Source: Spirochaetales bacterium
GTDB lineage: Bacteria; Spirochaetota; Spirochaetia; Treponematales; Treponemataceae
Length of the DNA stretch: 64,000 nucleotides
Assembly (NCBI GenBank): GCA_029098225.1
Contig: JAQXNX010000010.1
Span: forward strand, 1-64,000
Direction of reading: 5' to 3'
Positions 15,835 through 25,021 of the stretch are shown piece after piece. Each line of letters starts with the position of its first letter. Position 1 is the first letter of the stretch. The notes below the pieces were generated by a model. It was given only the letters and a program-made list of their open reading frames with translations. It was not told the origin of the DNA and searched no databases. The position numbers and the translations under genes are program-made.

Positions 15835-16761
15835 TTAGATTTCTTCAATAATCGAAGTTCCTGCTTCGCCATTAGTCCATTTCCATTTTTCATAGAACCT
15901 GAGTTTTTCATTTTCTATTTTTGGTTCAGAATCACAACTACCAGATTTCAATTGACCGCTGGTATTAATATGCTGATAGCTGAAATGCAGATTATGATTT
16001 TTATCCATAGTTCCAATCAACAATCCTTTTATAACACTTCCGCCAGAATACTCAGCCCATATTGTATTTTCTTTTTGGTGATATGCGAAAATAGTTTTTT
16101 CAGAAACTTCACCTGATTCTGAATTCTCTACAGCAGTAAAAAATTTGTCTTCAAGAGTAAATGCACCTTCATTTTCAGAGAAAAGACTTTTTCCCTTTTC
16201 ATAAGCTTTCTGAAGATTACTATCCCAGTTTTTATCACGAAGCTTATTTTCCCTTGAGGTATTATCAAATAAAACAAATTCGCTTTTCTTAATTCGTCCA
16301 AAAAGTCTGTCGCCAAACATAACTTTTTTCATGCTACTCAAAAGACCAAATTGTTCAAGTCTATCAACAGGATTACCGGCAGAACAAAGAATCATTCCTT
16401 TCTCAAGCATTTTCATTTTCTTATTGCCATATGCAAAGCCATAAGACCAGACTCTGTCAAACCACCCCACAAGTTTTGCAGGAGCTTCTGTCCAGAATAC
16501 AGGATAAATAAAAACAATTGCATCACAATCATTTATCTTTTTCTGCTCCGCAAGAACATCTTCTTCAAGATCTGGAGTATCCCTGTAATTCGAATCACGT
16601 AGATATTCTTTTTCTGACATATCAGATTTAAAATTCATCTTATACAAATCAGAAATTAAATATTCATTTCCTGAATCAACAATTCCCCTGATAAATGAAT
16701 CGCGGACATGACTTGTAAATGAATCTTCTGACGGATGACAGTAAACTATAAATGCTTTCAT
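15835..16761 (-). CDS. Flavodoxin-fold NAD(P)H oxidoreductase fused to a small C-terminal domain
   Basis: A 308-aa protein. Residues 1-200 are a Flavodoxin_2/NQO1-type NAD(P)H dehydrogenase (AFIVYCHPSEDSFTSH, AIVFIYPVFWTEAPAKL, WSYGFAYG). Residues about 225-308 are a separate domain (NTIWAEYSGGSVIKGLLIG, then FSYQHINTSGQLKSG and EKWKWTNGEAGTSIIEEI). That domain is normally a stand-alone protein, often labelled N-acetylglutamate-synthase-like although it is not an acetyltransferase by sequence. The fusion is unusual. It is last in an operon after the hydrolase-transglutaminase gene (10 nt gap). Confidence 0.8.
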   Translation of the reverse strand: MKAFIVYCHPSEDSFTSHVRDSFIRGIVDSGNEYLISDLYKMNFKSDMSEKEYLRDSNYRDTPDLEEDVLAEQKKINDCDAIVFIYPVFWTEAPAKLVGWFDRVWSYGFAYGNKKMKMLEKGMILCSAGNPVDRLEQFGLLSSMKKVMFGDRLFGRIKKSEFVLFDNTSRENKLRDKNWDSNLQKAYEKGKSLFSENEGAFTLEDKFFTAVENSESGEVSEKTIFAYHQKENTIWAEYSGGSVIKGLLIGTMDKNHNLHFSYQHINTSGQLKSGSCDSEPKIENEKLRFYEKWKWTNGEAGTSIIEEI

Positions 16762-16771
16762 AAGTGTCCTC

Positions 16772-18241
16772 TTACTTCAATTCAAAATCCGTTCGGATAT
16801 TCATCACAACATCAACTTCATTCAAGATTTTTATAAGGCGTTCATCAAGGTCTGAGTTGTTGTCGTGATAATCAATTTCTGAATATTGTTCGCGAGCTGG
16901 AAATGCCAGTTTTTCTTCTTCAAGGCTGAACTCTGCATGAACGGTTGCCTTGTTTCCGCGTGCATCCAGACGAATCCATTTCTGTAATTCTGGAATGTAG
17001 ACGGTGTTCAGGGCATGAATGATATAACCATCGCTGTCATCATCTGCTCGTGTTAGTTTTTGATAACTGATTCCCGCAGGAATTCCATTTCCACGAAGCA
17101 AGGCCGCAAGCAGACAAGATTTTGTCCAGCAGATTCCGGTTCCGTTTTTTAAAACCTCGGCTGCATTTTTTGAAACAACCTTTGCCTTTACGTCCCAGGA
17201 ATGTGTTATCTTGTCGCGGACAAACTCATAAGCCCTTTTGATGTAGCCAATCTGTGAATCTGATTGTTTACGAAGCTCTTTGATTTTTGCCTCAATCAGC
17301 GGATGAGAAAAATTTATGCTTGGTGTCTCTTTAAGATATTCACTCAGATTTTCATTCATCTCAAAAAACTCTTTAGCCCGCTCGCACACCTCAACCATCA
17401 CTTCATCAGAAGGTAAATGCTTGCTGTCTATTTCTACTGTAGTTACTGGTCCTGAAAAAATCTTTTTTGCTTTACTGAAAACTTTATTTGCCGGGAAGAA
17501 GATATCTCTTGGCGAAGCCATAATCAGAAGCGGTGCCTTGAATGCCACCATCTCTTTTTTGCTATATTCCTTTGGAGGCTTCATTTCCATTTTGTAGGAA
17601 GACATCATCAAATCAAAAAACTCACGCCAGGTCTCGTCACCCTTTCCGCCCATAGTTTCGATTACGGCATCAAGAGTTTTTTCTGACGGGCTGGAATAAT
17701 ATTTTATAAAAGGCACGACCATCTTTCCAAGCATTGGAAGAATCGGTCCATGAGCTATTCCTGATGGAACAAGAAGTAAGGCAGAACTAACTCTTTGAGG
17801 GTAATATTTTGCAAAAGACAGGAACATCGCAGAGCTATAAGACGACACAACAAAAGAGATTTTTTCTTCGTCATAATGATTCAGAACTTCATTAATCCAA
17901 AGCCCGTATTGATCTTTCCTGCTGCTGATATTTCTATAAGGAGCACTCTTCCCCGGCATACCGATAACATCCGGCGCAAGAATGCAGAAGTCTTTGAGCA
18001 GCGGTAAAAAGAGTTTGAGATTGAGAGTCGTGATTCCGTTGCCACCATGAATTGTACAGATTCGAGGCTTGTCTTTGTCGCCGACAAGAAGACAGTGAGT
18101 CTGCCCGAAAGAAGTTTCGAAATAATCTTCTGAATAAGGTACGCCAAGTGTAGCTAGAGTCTTGACGTAGAAGGCGTGCATCTTGTTCAGACTGTCCTGA
18201 TTTTTGTAAACAAATTTTCCCTTCTTAATTCCCTTGCTCAT
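16772..18241 (-). CDS. Alpha/beta hydrolase fused to a transglutaminase-like domain
   Basis: A 489-aa two-domain protein. Residues about 1-290 are an alpha/beta hydrolase: TIHGGNGITT (oxyanion hole), a nucleophile elbow that reads VSSYSSAMF instead of GxSxG, and DSKHLPSDE with the catalytic His. Residues about 325-460 are a transglutaminase-like thiol domain: GTGICWTKSCLLAALLRGNG (Cys), IIHALNTVYIP (His), WIRLDARG (Asp). The triad of the second domain is complete. The combination suggests a peptide or acyl-peptide processing enzyme, but the substrate is unknown. Confidence 0.8.
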   Translation of the reverse strand: MSKGIKKGKFVYKNQDSLNKMHAFYVKTLATLGVPYSEDYFETSFGQTHCLLVGDKDKPRICTIHGGNGITTLNLKLFLPLLKDFCILAPDVIGMPGKSAPYRNISSRKDQYGLWINEVLNHYDEEKISFVVSSYSSAMFLSFAKYYPQRVSSALLLVPSGIAHGPILPMLGKMVVPFIKYYSSPSEKTLDAVIETMGGKGDETWREFFDLMMSSYKMEMKPPKEYSKKEMVAFKAPLLIMASPRDIFFPANKVFSKAKKIFSGPVTTVEIDSKHLPSDEVMVEVCERAKEFFEMNENLSEYLKETPSINFSHPLIEAKIKELRKQSDSQIGYIKRAYEFVRDKITHSWDVKAKVVSKNAAEVLKNGTGICWTKSCLLAALLRGNGIPAGISYQKLTRADDDSDGYIIHALNTVYIPELQKWIRLDARGNKATVHAEFSLEEEKLAFPAREQYSEIDYHDNNSDLDERLIKILNEVDVVMNIRTDFELK

Positions 18242-18257
18242 ATTAAAGTCCCATCCC

Positions 18258-18926
18258 CTACTTTATCCTTGCAAAAGTCTTCTGACACCAGGAGATAACT
18301 GCCTCATAAGTTTTTTCAAAATCATAATTATCAGGCAGTTCCGGTATGCAAAGCATTGCGCGGTCCTGTGCCGACACGGCTGCCTTCAAGTCGCTCTTCT
18401 TTAAAAGAAATTCTCCACTTTCAAGATAATGCAGATTTTGAATTACAAAGTACAACTGCTTGCAGCTTGCGCGAAGCTTGTTGCGGCTTTTTTCTTCGCC
18501 ACCATGAATGTAGCGGTGACAGATTTCGTGATAAAAATTTCCAAGACTGATTTTTACATAATTCACTTCGTCCTGTCTTGTTGCAGGAGGAAGCAGAGTT
18601 TCAAGTTTGCCGAACAAATCTTTTGTCGTATATTTAAGCTGCAAAGCTTCCAAAGGATTCCAGTTTGTTAGTTCATCCTTACCGCAAATAAAACCGCATG
18701 ATTTTTCAAACCAGCCGATTTCCTTTAGAATGACACGGTAAGTTTTCATATCATCAACTGAAAATCCATCAATAACAATCATTACATCTATATCGCTGTT
18801 TTCAGTCGCCTCACCACGAAGCCAGCTTCCCTGCAGGCCCACATAAACAAGCCGCTCGCTAAAAGATTCTTTGCATCGCGAAATCAGATTTTCTAAGTAG
18901 TTATCAATATTAAAGCATTCCGTCAT
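18258..18926 (-). CDS. Nucleotidyltransferase-domain protein
   Basis: A 222-aa protein with the pol-beta-type motif LQGSWLRGEATENSDIDVMI (GS-x10-SDxD), which binds Mg-NTP. The C-terminal part is helical and resembles the substrate-binding HEPN-like half of antibiotic or small-molecule nucleotidyltransferases. It heads the operon with the hydrolase-transglutaminase and oxidoreductase genes (16 and 10 nt gaps). The substrate is unknown. Confidence 0.85.
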   Translation of the reverse strand: MTECFNIDNYLENLISRCKESFSERLVYVGLQGSWLRGEATENSDIDVMIVIDGFSVDDMKTYRVILKEIGWFEKSCGFICGKDELTNWNPLEALQLKYTTKDLFGKLETLLPPATRQDEVNYVKISLGNFYHEICHRYIHGGEEKSRNKLRASCKQLYFVIQNLHYLESGEFLLKKSDLKAAVSAQDRAMLCIPELPDNYDFEKTYEAVISWCQKTFARIK

Positions 18927-18959
18927 ATATACCTTGCATTAGTTTTTCATAAACTTTTA

Positions 18960-19571
18960 TTAATTCCCTGATGAAGAGCCACCTGAAGAACTGCCACCTC
19001 CACCACTGCTTTGTCTATCGCGAATCATATGCTGCAAAGCTACAAGAATTGCAACGATACTTTTTTCGTGTTCTTTTTGGTAAATATCAACACACCACTT
19101 GTCGTGAATTGAAAACATTTTCTGTGCAATAACTGCTATAACTTCATCCGAACTGTCATAAATCTCAAAGTTTAATCCAAGAAGATTTCCTCTGAGCTGC
19201 CAGCCAAGACCTTCAATATTTGTAATATCTTTTATGATGTGAAAAATCTCGTTTGAAAGCTGGAATTCTTTTCCGTCGTCCATAACAACAAACCGTCTTT
19301 CGTGCAGACTGAAAAGCTTGCGTCTGATATTTGCTACATGCTCACCATCTGCAGTATAAATATCAGTTGTATCATGCAGCGTAAGAATTTTGGTATCTGC
19401 TTTATAAAGAATCTTTTCTGAAGCATCCATAATATCAATATGATGATGAAGGGTAAAAACCTTGGTACTTGTAAAAAGCGAAATGGCCGGTGCTCCAAAT
19501 CTTTCAACATTATTTACATTTGCATTTTCTCCGGCATTACGATATCTGTGAATTTTTGAAAAGACTCCCAT
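18960..19571 (-). CDS. LURP-one-related (LOR) family protein
   Basis: A 203-aa protein built of repeated beta-strand units (ALISLFTS..., DIMDASEKILYKA, DIYTADGEHVANIRRKLFSL, FEIYDSSDEVIAVIAQKMFSIHDKW). This is the tubby/scramblase-like LOR fold. The last 20 residues are a Ser/Gly-rich disordered tail (SSGGGGSSSGG). Bacterial LOR proteins are of uncertain function. Good ribosome site AAAAGGAG before the ATG. Confidence 0.8.
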   Translation of the reverse strand: MGVFSKIHRYRNAGENANVNNVERFGAPAISLFTSTKVFTLHHHIDIMDASEKILYKADTKILTLHDTTDIYTADGEHVANIRRKLFSLHERRFVVMDDGKEFQLSNEIFHIIKDITNIEGLGWQLRGNLLGLNFEIYDSSDEVIAVIAQKMFSIHDKWCVDIYQKEHEKSIVAILVALQHMIRDRQSSGGGGSSSGGSSSGN

Positions 19572-19605
19572 TGTGTTTTCTCCTTTTAGTGACTTTCTTA
19601 TATTA

Positions 19606-20250
19606 TTATGATTTCTTTGTTTTTAAGAATATCCCAAGTATCAGCATATAGCACACAGTCTTAGGCAGCATGAGCATTCCAAGCAGAGGAAGAAGAGATG
19701 CAAAAACTGCTACAGGGATGTAAAAAAGAAAGGACAGACTAACATACAACCACATTCTTTTGAAAAGTGGATTTTCCCTTCGTGTCTTGAAGTAGATAAT
19801 CACAATCAGAATTCCAATTGCAATGAATGGGATATTTCTGAGACAGCCCCAAAGAACGGAACCTTCGCCTGTGAGCCAGTGATTTCCCGGTAAGAAACAG
19901 ATAAAAATTCGGCAGGCAGTCAGCAGCCAAAGACAAATGGCCATTGATTTTTTCTTGCCTTCTTCCAAATTAAAAAGCTTTGTATGCAGGAAGAAAATCA
20001 GGATATAAAAGAAGGTCATTGTGATTGATGTTACAAGTTTGCCAAACCCAAGCCAGGCTGTAAAATCACTTTCGATAAAATAGTTGAGAACCCGCGGCAC
20101 CAGATGAAAAGCATCGCCGCACCCAAGAATCAAAGCAGCGCTTCCCATCAGCTTACCAATACTGTCCCGGCGTTTTGCTAAAATCACAATTCCGGAAATT
20201 ATTGCAAACAGAAGATAAATAATGTCAAAAGTTGATTCACCGTATTTCAT
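19606..20250 (-). CDS. Seven-helix membrane protein of unknown function
   Basis: A 214-aa protein from ATG 20250, chosen because GGAGG is 6 nt upstream although the frame is open to 20280. About seven hydrophobic segments with small charged loops (RRDSIGK, KTRREN); GCGDAFHLVPR lies in the second loop. No family recognised with confidence. It follows the LOR gene's divergent neighbours without clear operon partners. Confidence 0.7.
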   Translation of the reverse strand: MKYGESTFDIIYLLFAIISGIVILAKRRDSIGKLMGSAALILGCGDAFHLVPRVLNYFIESDFTAWLGFGKLVTSITMTFFYILIFFLHTKLFNLEEGKKKSMAICLWLLTACRIFICFLPGNHWLTGEGSVLWGCLRNIPFIAIGILIVIIYFKTRRENPLFKRMWLYVSLSFLFYIPVAVFASLLPLLGMLMLPKTVCYMLILGIFLKTKKS

Positions 20251-20388
20251 CAAAGCCTCCACAATTATTTTAATGCACAACTTTAAAATTATGAAGATAA
20301 AGTTAATAGAAAAAATGCAGGACCCGTGCTATCATAAAAATATGGAACTTTGAGACGCATATAATTCTGACTTTGAACAATAAACTAT

Positions 20389-20880
20389 ATGAAAGTAATT
20401 ATCTTAAACGGGCCGATGGGAGTTGGAAAAACTGCCGTTGGAAAATACATTGCAGATGCTACTCCGGGAACAGCCTTTATTGATGGCGACTGGTGTCTCG
20501 ACATTCATCCCTTCATCGGAAATCGCGAGACTAAAACCATGGCCGTGGACAATATTCTTCATATGATTGGAAATTACAAAAAATGTTCCGAATGCAAAAT
20601 GATTGTTCTTGTCTGGCTGATGGATCAGCCCTGGGTATATGACGCAATTATTGAAGGAATCAAAAAACTGGATCTTGAAATAAAATCTCTTACTCTAACC
20701 TGCAGTAAGGCTACCCTAACCGACCGCTGGCAGAATGACAAAGCCTGCCCATGGCGAACTGATGAGTGGCTAAAACTCAGCACAGATTCACTCCCCTATT
20801 TTTCAACGCTGGACAATACGCTTGATACAAGTAATCTTTCGATTAAAGAAGTTGCTGAGAAAATACTGGCAACAAAATAG
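20389..20880 (+). CDS. P-loop nucleotide/shikimate-kinase-like protein
   Basis: A 163-aa cytoplasmic P-loop protein. Walker A is GPMGVGKTAVG at about residues 8-18, followed by an acidic FIDGDWCLDIHPF loop, which fits a kinase that binds a small hydroxylated substrate. It resembles AAA/zeta-toxin-like small kinases annotated as nucleotide kinases. No ribosome site is visible and a TATAAT lies 23 nt upstream. The substrate is unknown. Confidence 0.75.
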   Translation: MKVIILNGPMGVGKTAVGKYIADATPGTAFIDGDWCLDIHPFIGNRETKTMAVDNILHMIGNYKKCSECKMIVLVWLMDQPWVYDAIIEGIKKLDLEIKSLTLTCSKATLTDRWQNDKACPWRTDEWLKLSTDSLPYFSTLDNTLDTSNLSIKEVAEKILATK

Positions 20881-21046
20881 CGAAATACTTTCTTGTTGAG
20901 AGTGCATTTCCTTTTAAAAATTCTAAGCATTTTCTCATAAAACTCTCATTGTAGATTCATGATGATTTGATAAATTGGCATTAAAGTATGTTTGTAAACT
21001 TAGAAAATCAGCTGCCGGATAAGCAGCTTTTCACAAAGAGGTTCTT

Positions 21047-22471
21047 ATGAAAATCACAAAGAAGATTATAATATCACTTGTTGTAATTGCATTTATTACT
21101 ACTGCGGCATTATGCAAAAGCGTAACTAAAAAATCATCAACTTCAAAGAAATCACAAACTTATGAAGCTGGCAATCTATCGAAGGAAACACCCCCAGAAA
21201 AACCAAATGGGGCACCTCCTGGAGGCGGATTTGGCGGAGGCTTCGGCGGCGGTCATGCCAGTGCAGATATCGATTATTCTGGTGCTGTAGAAATCACTTC
21301 TAAAAAATCAGAAAAGAATGCAACTTATTCTACGTCTACTGTTGATCAGAGTGCCCTTCTTATTTCTACAAGCGACAAGGTTGAAATTGTAAATCCTACA
21401 GTTTCTAAAAGCGGCGATTCAAACGGCGGCGACAGCTGTAATTTCTACGGACTCAATGCGGCTGTTCTTGTAAAAGATGGAAGTACAACAACAATCACAG
21501 GCGGAACAATTTCTTCAAGCGCTAACGGAGCAAACGGCGTATTCAGCTACGGCGGAAACAGCGGTAAAAACGGAGCGACTGGAGACGGAACAACTGTCAT
21601 AATCAGTGATACCAAAATCACTACAACAGGTAATGGTTCTGGGGGAATTATGACAGCAGGAGGTGGAATTACAAAAGCTTCTAATCTCGACATTACTACC
21701 AGTGGAAGATCATCAGCTGCAATCAGAACAGACCGCGGCGGTGGCGTAGTAACCGTAGACGGCGGAACATATACTTCCAACGGGCTTGGTTCTCCTGCAA
21801 TTTATTCAACTGCAGACATCACAGTTTCAAATGCGACCCTTACATCAAATCTTTCAGAAGGCGTTTGCATCGAAGGAAAGAATTCCATTACTTTGAATAA
21901 TTCAGACCTTACCGCAAACAACACAAAATGCAACGGTAATGCAACCTTCCTTGATACGATTATGATTTATCAGTCAATGTCAGGTGATGCAGACAGCGGA
22001 ACCTCGAGCTTTACAATGAATGGCGGAAGTCTTACCAGCAAGAACGGACATATGTTCCACATAACAAATACAAATGCAATTATCAATCTTAATGGCGTTA
22101 CCTTGAAGAATGAAGATAGTGCAAACATTTTACTTTCAGTTTGTGCTGATGGATGGAAGGGCGCTTCAAATATTGCAACCCTTAATGCAGATAATCAGAA
22201 GCTGGAAGGCACACTGCTTGTTGGAAGTGATTCCACTCTTACCCTGAACCTTACTAATAATTCAAGCTTCATTGGAAGTGTAAGCGGCGAAATCACAAAC
22301 GCAAAGGGCAAAACTGTTTCATCAGATGTTGGAAATGTAACTGTAAAACTCGATAGCAGCAGCACCTGGACTCTTACCAGCAACACTTACATAACAGCCC
22401 TGGATGGTAATTTATCACAAATCAACACAAACGGCTACAAACTGTATGTTGGTGGAAAACTGGTAAAGTAA
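21047..22471 (+). CDS. Secreted beta-helix-type repeat protein
   Basis: A 474-aa exported protein with a signal peptide (1-23), a Lys/Ser-rich linker, a Pro/Gly-rich hinge (PPGGGFGGGFGGGH near 55-70) and a long Ser/Thr/Asn/Gly-rich body. Repeated units such as TTTITGGTISS, VVTVDGGTYTS and SSFTMNGGSLTS look like coils of a right-handed beta-helix. Such proteins are surface adhesins or carbohydrate-active proteins; no catalytic motif is visible. A good ribosome site (AGAGG) precedes the ATG. A hairpin (TCTAGAG/CTCTAGA, 22489-22513) lies after the stop. Confidence 0.75.
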   Translation: MKITKKIIISLVVIAFITTAALCKSVTKKSSTSKKSQTYEAGNLSKETPPEKPNGAPPGGGFGGGFGGGHASADIDYSGAVEITSKKSEKNATYSTSTVDQSALLISTSDKVEIVNPTVSKSGDSNGGDSCNFYGLNAAVLVKDGSTTTITGGTISSSANGANGVFSYGGNSGKNGATGDGTTVIISDTKITTTGNGSGGIMTAGGGITKASNLDITTSGRSSAAIRTDRGGGVVTVDGGTYTSNGLGSPAIYSTADITVSNATLTSNLSEGVCIEGKNSITLNNSDLTANNTKCNGNATFLDTIMIYQSMSGDADSGTSSFTMNGGSLTSKNGHMFHITNTNAIINLNGVTLKNEDSANILLSVCADGWKGASNIATLNADNQKLEGTLLVGSDSTLTLNLTNNSSFIGSVSGEITNAKGKTVSSDVGNVTVKLDSSSTWTLTSNTYITALDGNLSQINTNGYKLYVGGKLVK

Positions 22472-22548
22472 AGAAATAAATGAAACAAAATCTAGAGCTC
22501 TCATGAACTCTAGATCTTGTGTAAGACTTCTGTTAACAGTTTATTTTC

Positions 22549-23097
22549 CTATATTTCCAAAGTAGATATTTTTGATTGTAAAAGCTTTATTGCCTGATCC
22601 ATAGAAATTATCTTTGCGTAACGTTTTCCCCACATGAATTCATTAAAATATTTGTAGGCTGTTTCTTTATCAAAATAAGGATTGTCATAGGTTGAGTTTG
22701 TATATGCCGGGACAAAAATATTGAAGCCTCTTTCGAATCCACTTTTAATAGTTGCATCCATGCAATAGTCTGTTGATACCCCAATCGTAATAATATCTTT
22801 CTCACCCTTGGATTTCAGATATTCCGTCAGCCCGGTCATGGGATGAAAGGCACTGTTCACATTTTTTTCAAAACGCTTCTCGTCAGCTCTTGGGGCAAAT
22901 TCTTCATATACTTCATAACTATCTGTAAGCTTATCAAGAGAAGTTCCCGGGCCATCATCATGCTGGACATATGCAACTTCAACATTATTTTCTCTCGCTA
23001 CAGCAATCAACTTTTTGATATTGTTTTTGACAATTTCGAATGCATACAGATTTTCGTTAAAACATCCCTTTTGAGTATCTACAACTAATAATATCAT
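22549..23097 (-). CDS. Isochorismatase-family cysteine hydrolase
   Basis: A 182-aa hydrolase. Asp of LLVVDTQKGCF near residue 7, Lys of FEKNVNSAF near 80-85 and Cys of GVSTDYCMDATI near 112 form the D-K-C triad typical of nicotinamidase/isochorismatase-like amidohydrolases. The substrate cannot be read; metal-binding His residues of nicotinamidase are not evident. Start follows AGGAGAGG. It converges with the beta-helix gene. Confidence 0.88.
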   Translation of the reverse strand: MILLVVDTQKGCFNENLYAFEIVKNNIKKLIAVARENNVEVAYVQHDDGPGTSLDKLTDSYEVYEEFAPRADEKRFEKNVNSAFHPMTGLTEYLKSKGEKDIITIGVSTDYCMDATIKSGFERGFNIFVPAYTNSTYDNPYFDKETAYKYFNEFMWGKRYAKIISMDQAIKLLQSKISTLEI

Positions 23098-23139
23098 TAG
23101 CCTCTCCTAACATATTATTCCATTTAAAAAAACTGAATC

Positions 23140-23517
23140 TTATCGCTCCATAAAAAACTCAACCTGTTCTCCAAGCGGACCGTAACAGAAGGCCATGCGG
23201 ATTGGATAAGGCGGATTTGAAGCGATGACTTTATCATTCGGTTCTATAAAAACCTCATAGCCGGCAGCTTTCACCTTTGCCGCAATCTCATCAACATCAT
23301 CAGTAAGAAGTGCCATATGGCGGATAGCACCAAGACAGTGAGTTCCCTCGGCATTTGTAAAAATCTCGAGCAGGCCGTTTCCTGTATCAATCATCATACC
23401 CTCTGCCCATTCACGTATAATCTTCAAACCAAGAATATCTATATAAAACTTACGAACGTTAGTAAGTTCTTCTACTGTTCCGCATTTCATTGAAATATGA
23501 TGTATACCTTTAATCAT
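23140..23517 (-). CDS. VOC-superfamily (glyoxalase-like) protein
   Basis: A 125-aa single-domain vicinal-oxygen-chelate protein: IHHISMKCGTVEELTNVRKF, YIDILGLKIIREW, then GAIRHMALLTDDVDEIAAKV, and a final GPLGEQVEFFMER. The His and Glu positions (H at 5-6 and Glu in VEFF) fit a metal site. The family includes glyoxalase I and epimerases; the substrate is unknown. Confidence 0.88.
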   Translation of the reverse strand: MIKGIHHISMKCGTVEELTNVRKFYIDILGLKIIREWAEGMMIDTGNGLLEIFTNAEGTHCLGAIRHMALLTDDVDEIAAKVKAAGYEVFIEPNDKVIASNPPYPIRMAFCYGPLGEQVEFFMER

Positions 23518-23540
23518 TTTTGCCTCTCTTTTTTGATTTT

Positions 23541-23646
23541 GGGCGTTGCGTCAGCTTCGCTGCCGCCGGGCTTTGCGCACTTCCGCTATCGCTCCATACT
23601 TTGCTGCGCAAAGTACGCCTTCGGCGGTGCTCCAATCCCTAACGCA
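23541..23646. repeat. GC-rich palindromic repeat, family 2 (copy c)
   Basis: Begins GGGCGTTGCG and ends CTCCAATCCCTAACGC, with CCGGGCTTTGCGCACTTCCG in the first half. The ends have GTT...AAC polarity, opposite to integron attC sites. Same motif order as 2319, 3739 and 39194. Non-coding. Confidence 0.8.
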
Positions 23647-23705
23647 GTTAAAATCTACGTAAAGAAATAATATAACTTAATTCAGGCGAAATAGTAAGGG
23701 GAAAT

Positions 23706-23906
23706 CTAATGCCCAATCATAGTATTTGCACGATACTCTGCGTTGAGCTGGGCAATTTCTTTTTTGCCGTCTATGTACTGCTGATAGTCAATTTCCATGC
23801 CACCACAGGCACAGCACATGGAGCAATCACTTCCGCAGCCAAGAGCGTCTGCAACAATTTTTTCTCTTTCTTCCTTTGTGGTATCTTTTATCAGAATACT
23901 TTTCAT
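23706..23906 (-). CDS. Small Cys-rich conserved protein, paralogue 1
   Basis: A 66-aa protein: MKSILIKDTTKEEREKIVAD, then a Cys cluster (CGSDCSMCCACGG) and YQQYIDGKKEIAQLNAEYRA. It is clearly paralogous to the gene at 26701 (ILIKDTT, EQIV, YQ-YIDG-KE). The five-cysteine cluster could bind metal or Fe-S, but the paralogue keeps fewer cysteines, so that is uncertain. No known function. Confidence 0.75.
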   Translation of the reverse strand: MKSILIKDTTKEEREKIVADALGCGSDCSMCCACGGMEIDYQQYIDGKKEIAQLNAEYRANTMIGH

Positions 23907-23974
23907 TGACTGTCAGCCCCCTTATTTGTATTATATCCCTATCTACTTAATAGGTAAATATCTGGAGGCACACT

Positions 23975-24349
23975 ATGAAAACAATCGAAACAAAATCAGC
24001 ACCGGCAGCAATCGGACCTTATTCGCAGGCAATTCTCGCAAACGGATTTTTATATACCTCAGGACAGATTCCTTTGAATCCCGAAACTGGCGCAATCGAA
24101 GGCCAGACCATCGAAGCTCAGGCTGAACAGGCAATAAAGAACCTGGGCGAAATCCTAAAAGCCGCAGGCTCATACTTTTCTAAAGTTGTAAAAACTACCT
24201 GCTTCCTCGCCCACATTTCAGACTTTACAGCCTTCAATTCAATTTATGAAAAGTACTTTGTTTCAAAGCCTGCCCGCAGCTGTTTTGAAGTTGCAGCATT
24301 ACCAAAAGGCGCACTCGTTGAAATAGAAGCAGTGGCTGTTGTAGAGTAA
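23975..24349 (+). CDS. ridA: RidA-family reactive intermediate deaminase
   Basis: A 124-aa RidA/YjgF protein of normal length. IGPYSQAILANGFLYTSGQI, a central Arg region and the C-terminal PARSCFEVAALPKGALVEIE contain the conserved G-P-Y-S-Q, S-G-Q-I and Arg-x-x-x-x-V-x-x-LP motifs. RidA hydrolyses 2-aminoacrylate and other enamine/imine intermediates made by PLP enzymes. Strong ribosome site (TGGAGG). Confidence 0.95.
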   Translation: MKTIETKSAPAAIGPYSQAILANGFLYTSGQIPLNPETGAIEGQTIEAQAEQAIKNLGEILKAAGSYFSKVVKTTCFLAHISDFTAFNSIYEKYFVSKPARSCFEVAALPKGALVEIEAVAVVE

Positions 24350-24359
24350 AAAAACTGTT

Positions 24360-24899
24360 TTACATCTCCGCAATCTTTCGTAGCGTGTTTGCCGTTCGAA
24401 TTGTAATCATTTCTCCAATGCCAGGAGCCGCTGTCTTTTTCCACCAGTTGGCTTTTGCATAGAGTTTACGGTCAAAAGACCAGAAGGCCGCATTCCCGCA
24501 GAGTTCAACTTTTTCAAGTTCTGCAGTAGGCTCTCCGATTTTTTCGGCCACAGTTTCAATACTGTACGGCGCAATTGCAAATATCAGATTGTCGTAAATA
24601 TCTTTATTGTCACTTCCCCACCATGATGGTGCTTTTAAAAGTAGTTCTTTTAATTCATACTGAGAAATCACAAAAACTGGAATCTCAAGCTTGAAAATTT
24701 CAGAAATGATTTCACGAATACCTTCGGCAAGTTTTACAGCATCTGTCTCATCATAAGAAAAAAGCACATTGCCACTGTTCAAATAAGTTTTTATATCTGC
24801 AAAACCTTTTTCGGTAAAAGCAGTTTTCAATTCCGGCATGGAGATTTTATTTTTTCCGCTGATATTTATTCCGCGAAGTAAGGCGATGTATCTGGTCAT
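24360..24899 (-). CDS. DUF1697 family protein
   Basis: A 179-aa protein with the DUF1697 signature: RYIALLRGINISGKNKISMP, then GFADIKTYLNSGNVLFS and the C-terminal AFWSFDRKLYAKANWWKKTA and TIRTANTLRKIAEM. The family is widespread, cytoplasmic and of unknown function. Convergent with ridA, 10 nt apart. Confidence 0.92.
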   Translation of the reverse strand: MTRYIALLRGINISGKNKISMPELKTAFTEKGFADIKTYLNSGNVLFSYDETDAVKLAEGIREIISEIFKLEIPVFVISQYELKELLLKAPSWWGSDNKDIYDNLIFAIAPYSIETVAEKIGEPTAELEKVELCGNAAFWSFDRKLYAKANWWKKTAAPGIGEMITIRTANTLRKIAEM

Positions 24900-25021
24900 T
24901 TTAATCCCCTACTTTCTTTTCTTTTATAGATACCATTGTTAGCCTCGTAATAATTATAACAGAGATTTTCACACAAAGCACTGCATTAATTGAGCTTTCG
25001 TGATAGAATCTTTTTATAAAC

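Noticed and set aside
23541-23646. attC site (family-2 repeat)
   Set aside because: Its ends read GTT...AAC, opposite to the AAC...GTT polarity of attC, and it flanks ordinary chromosomal genes.
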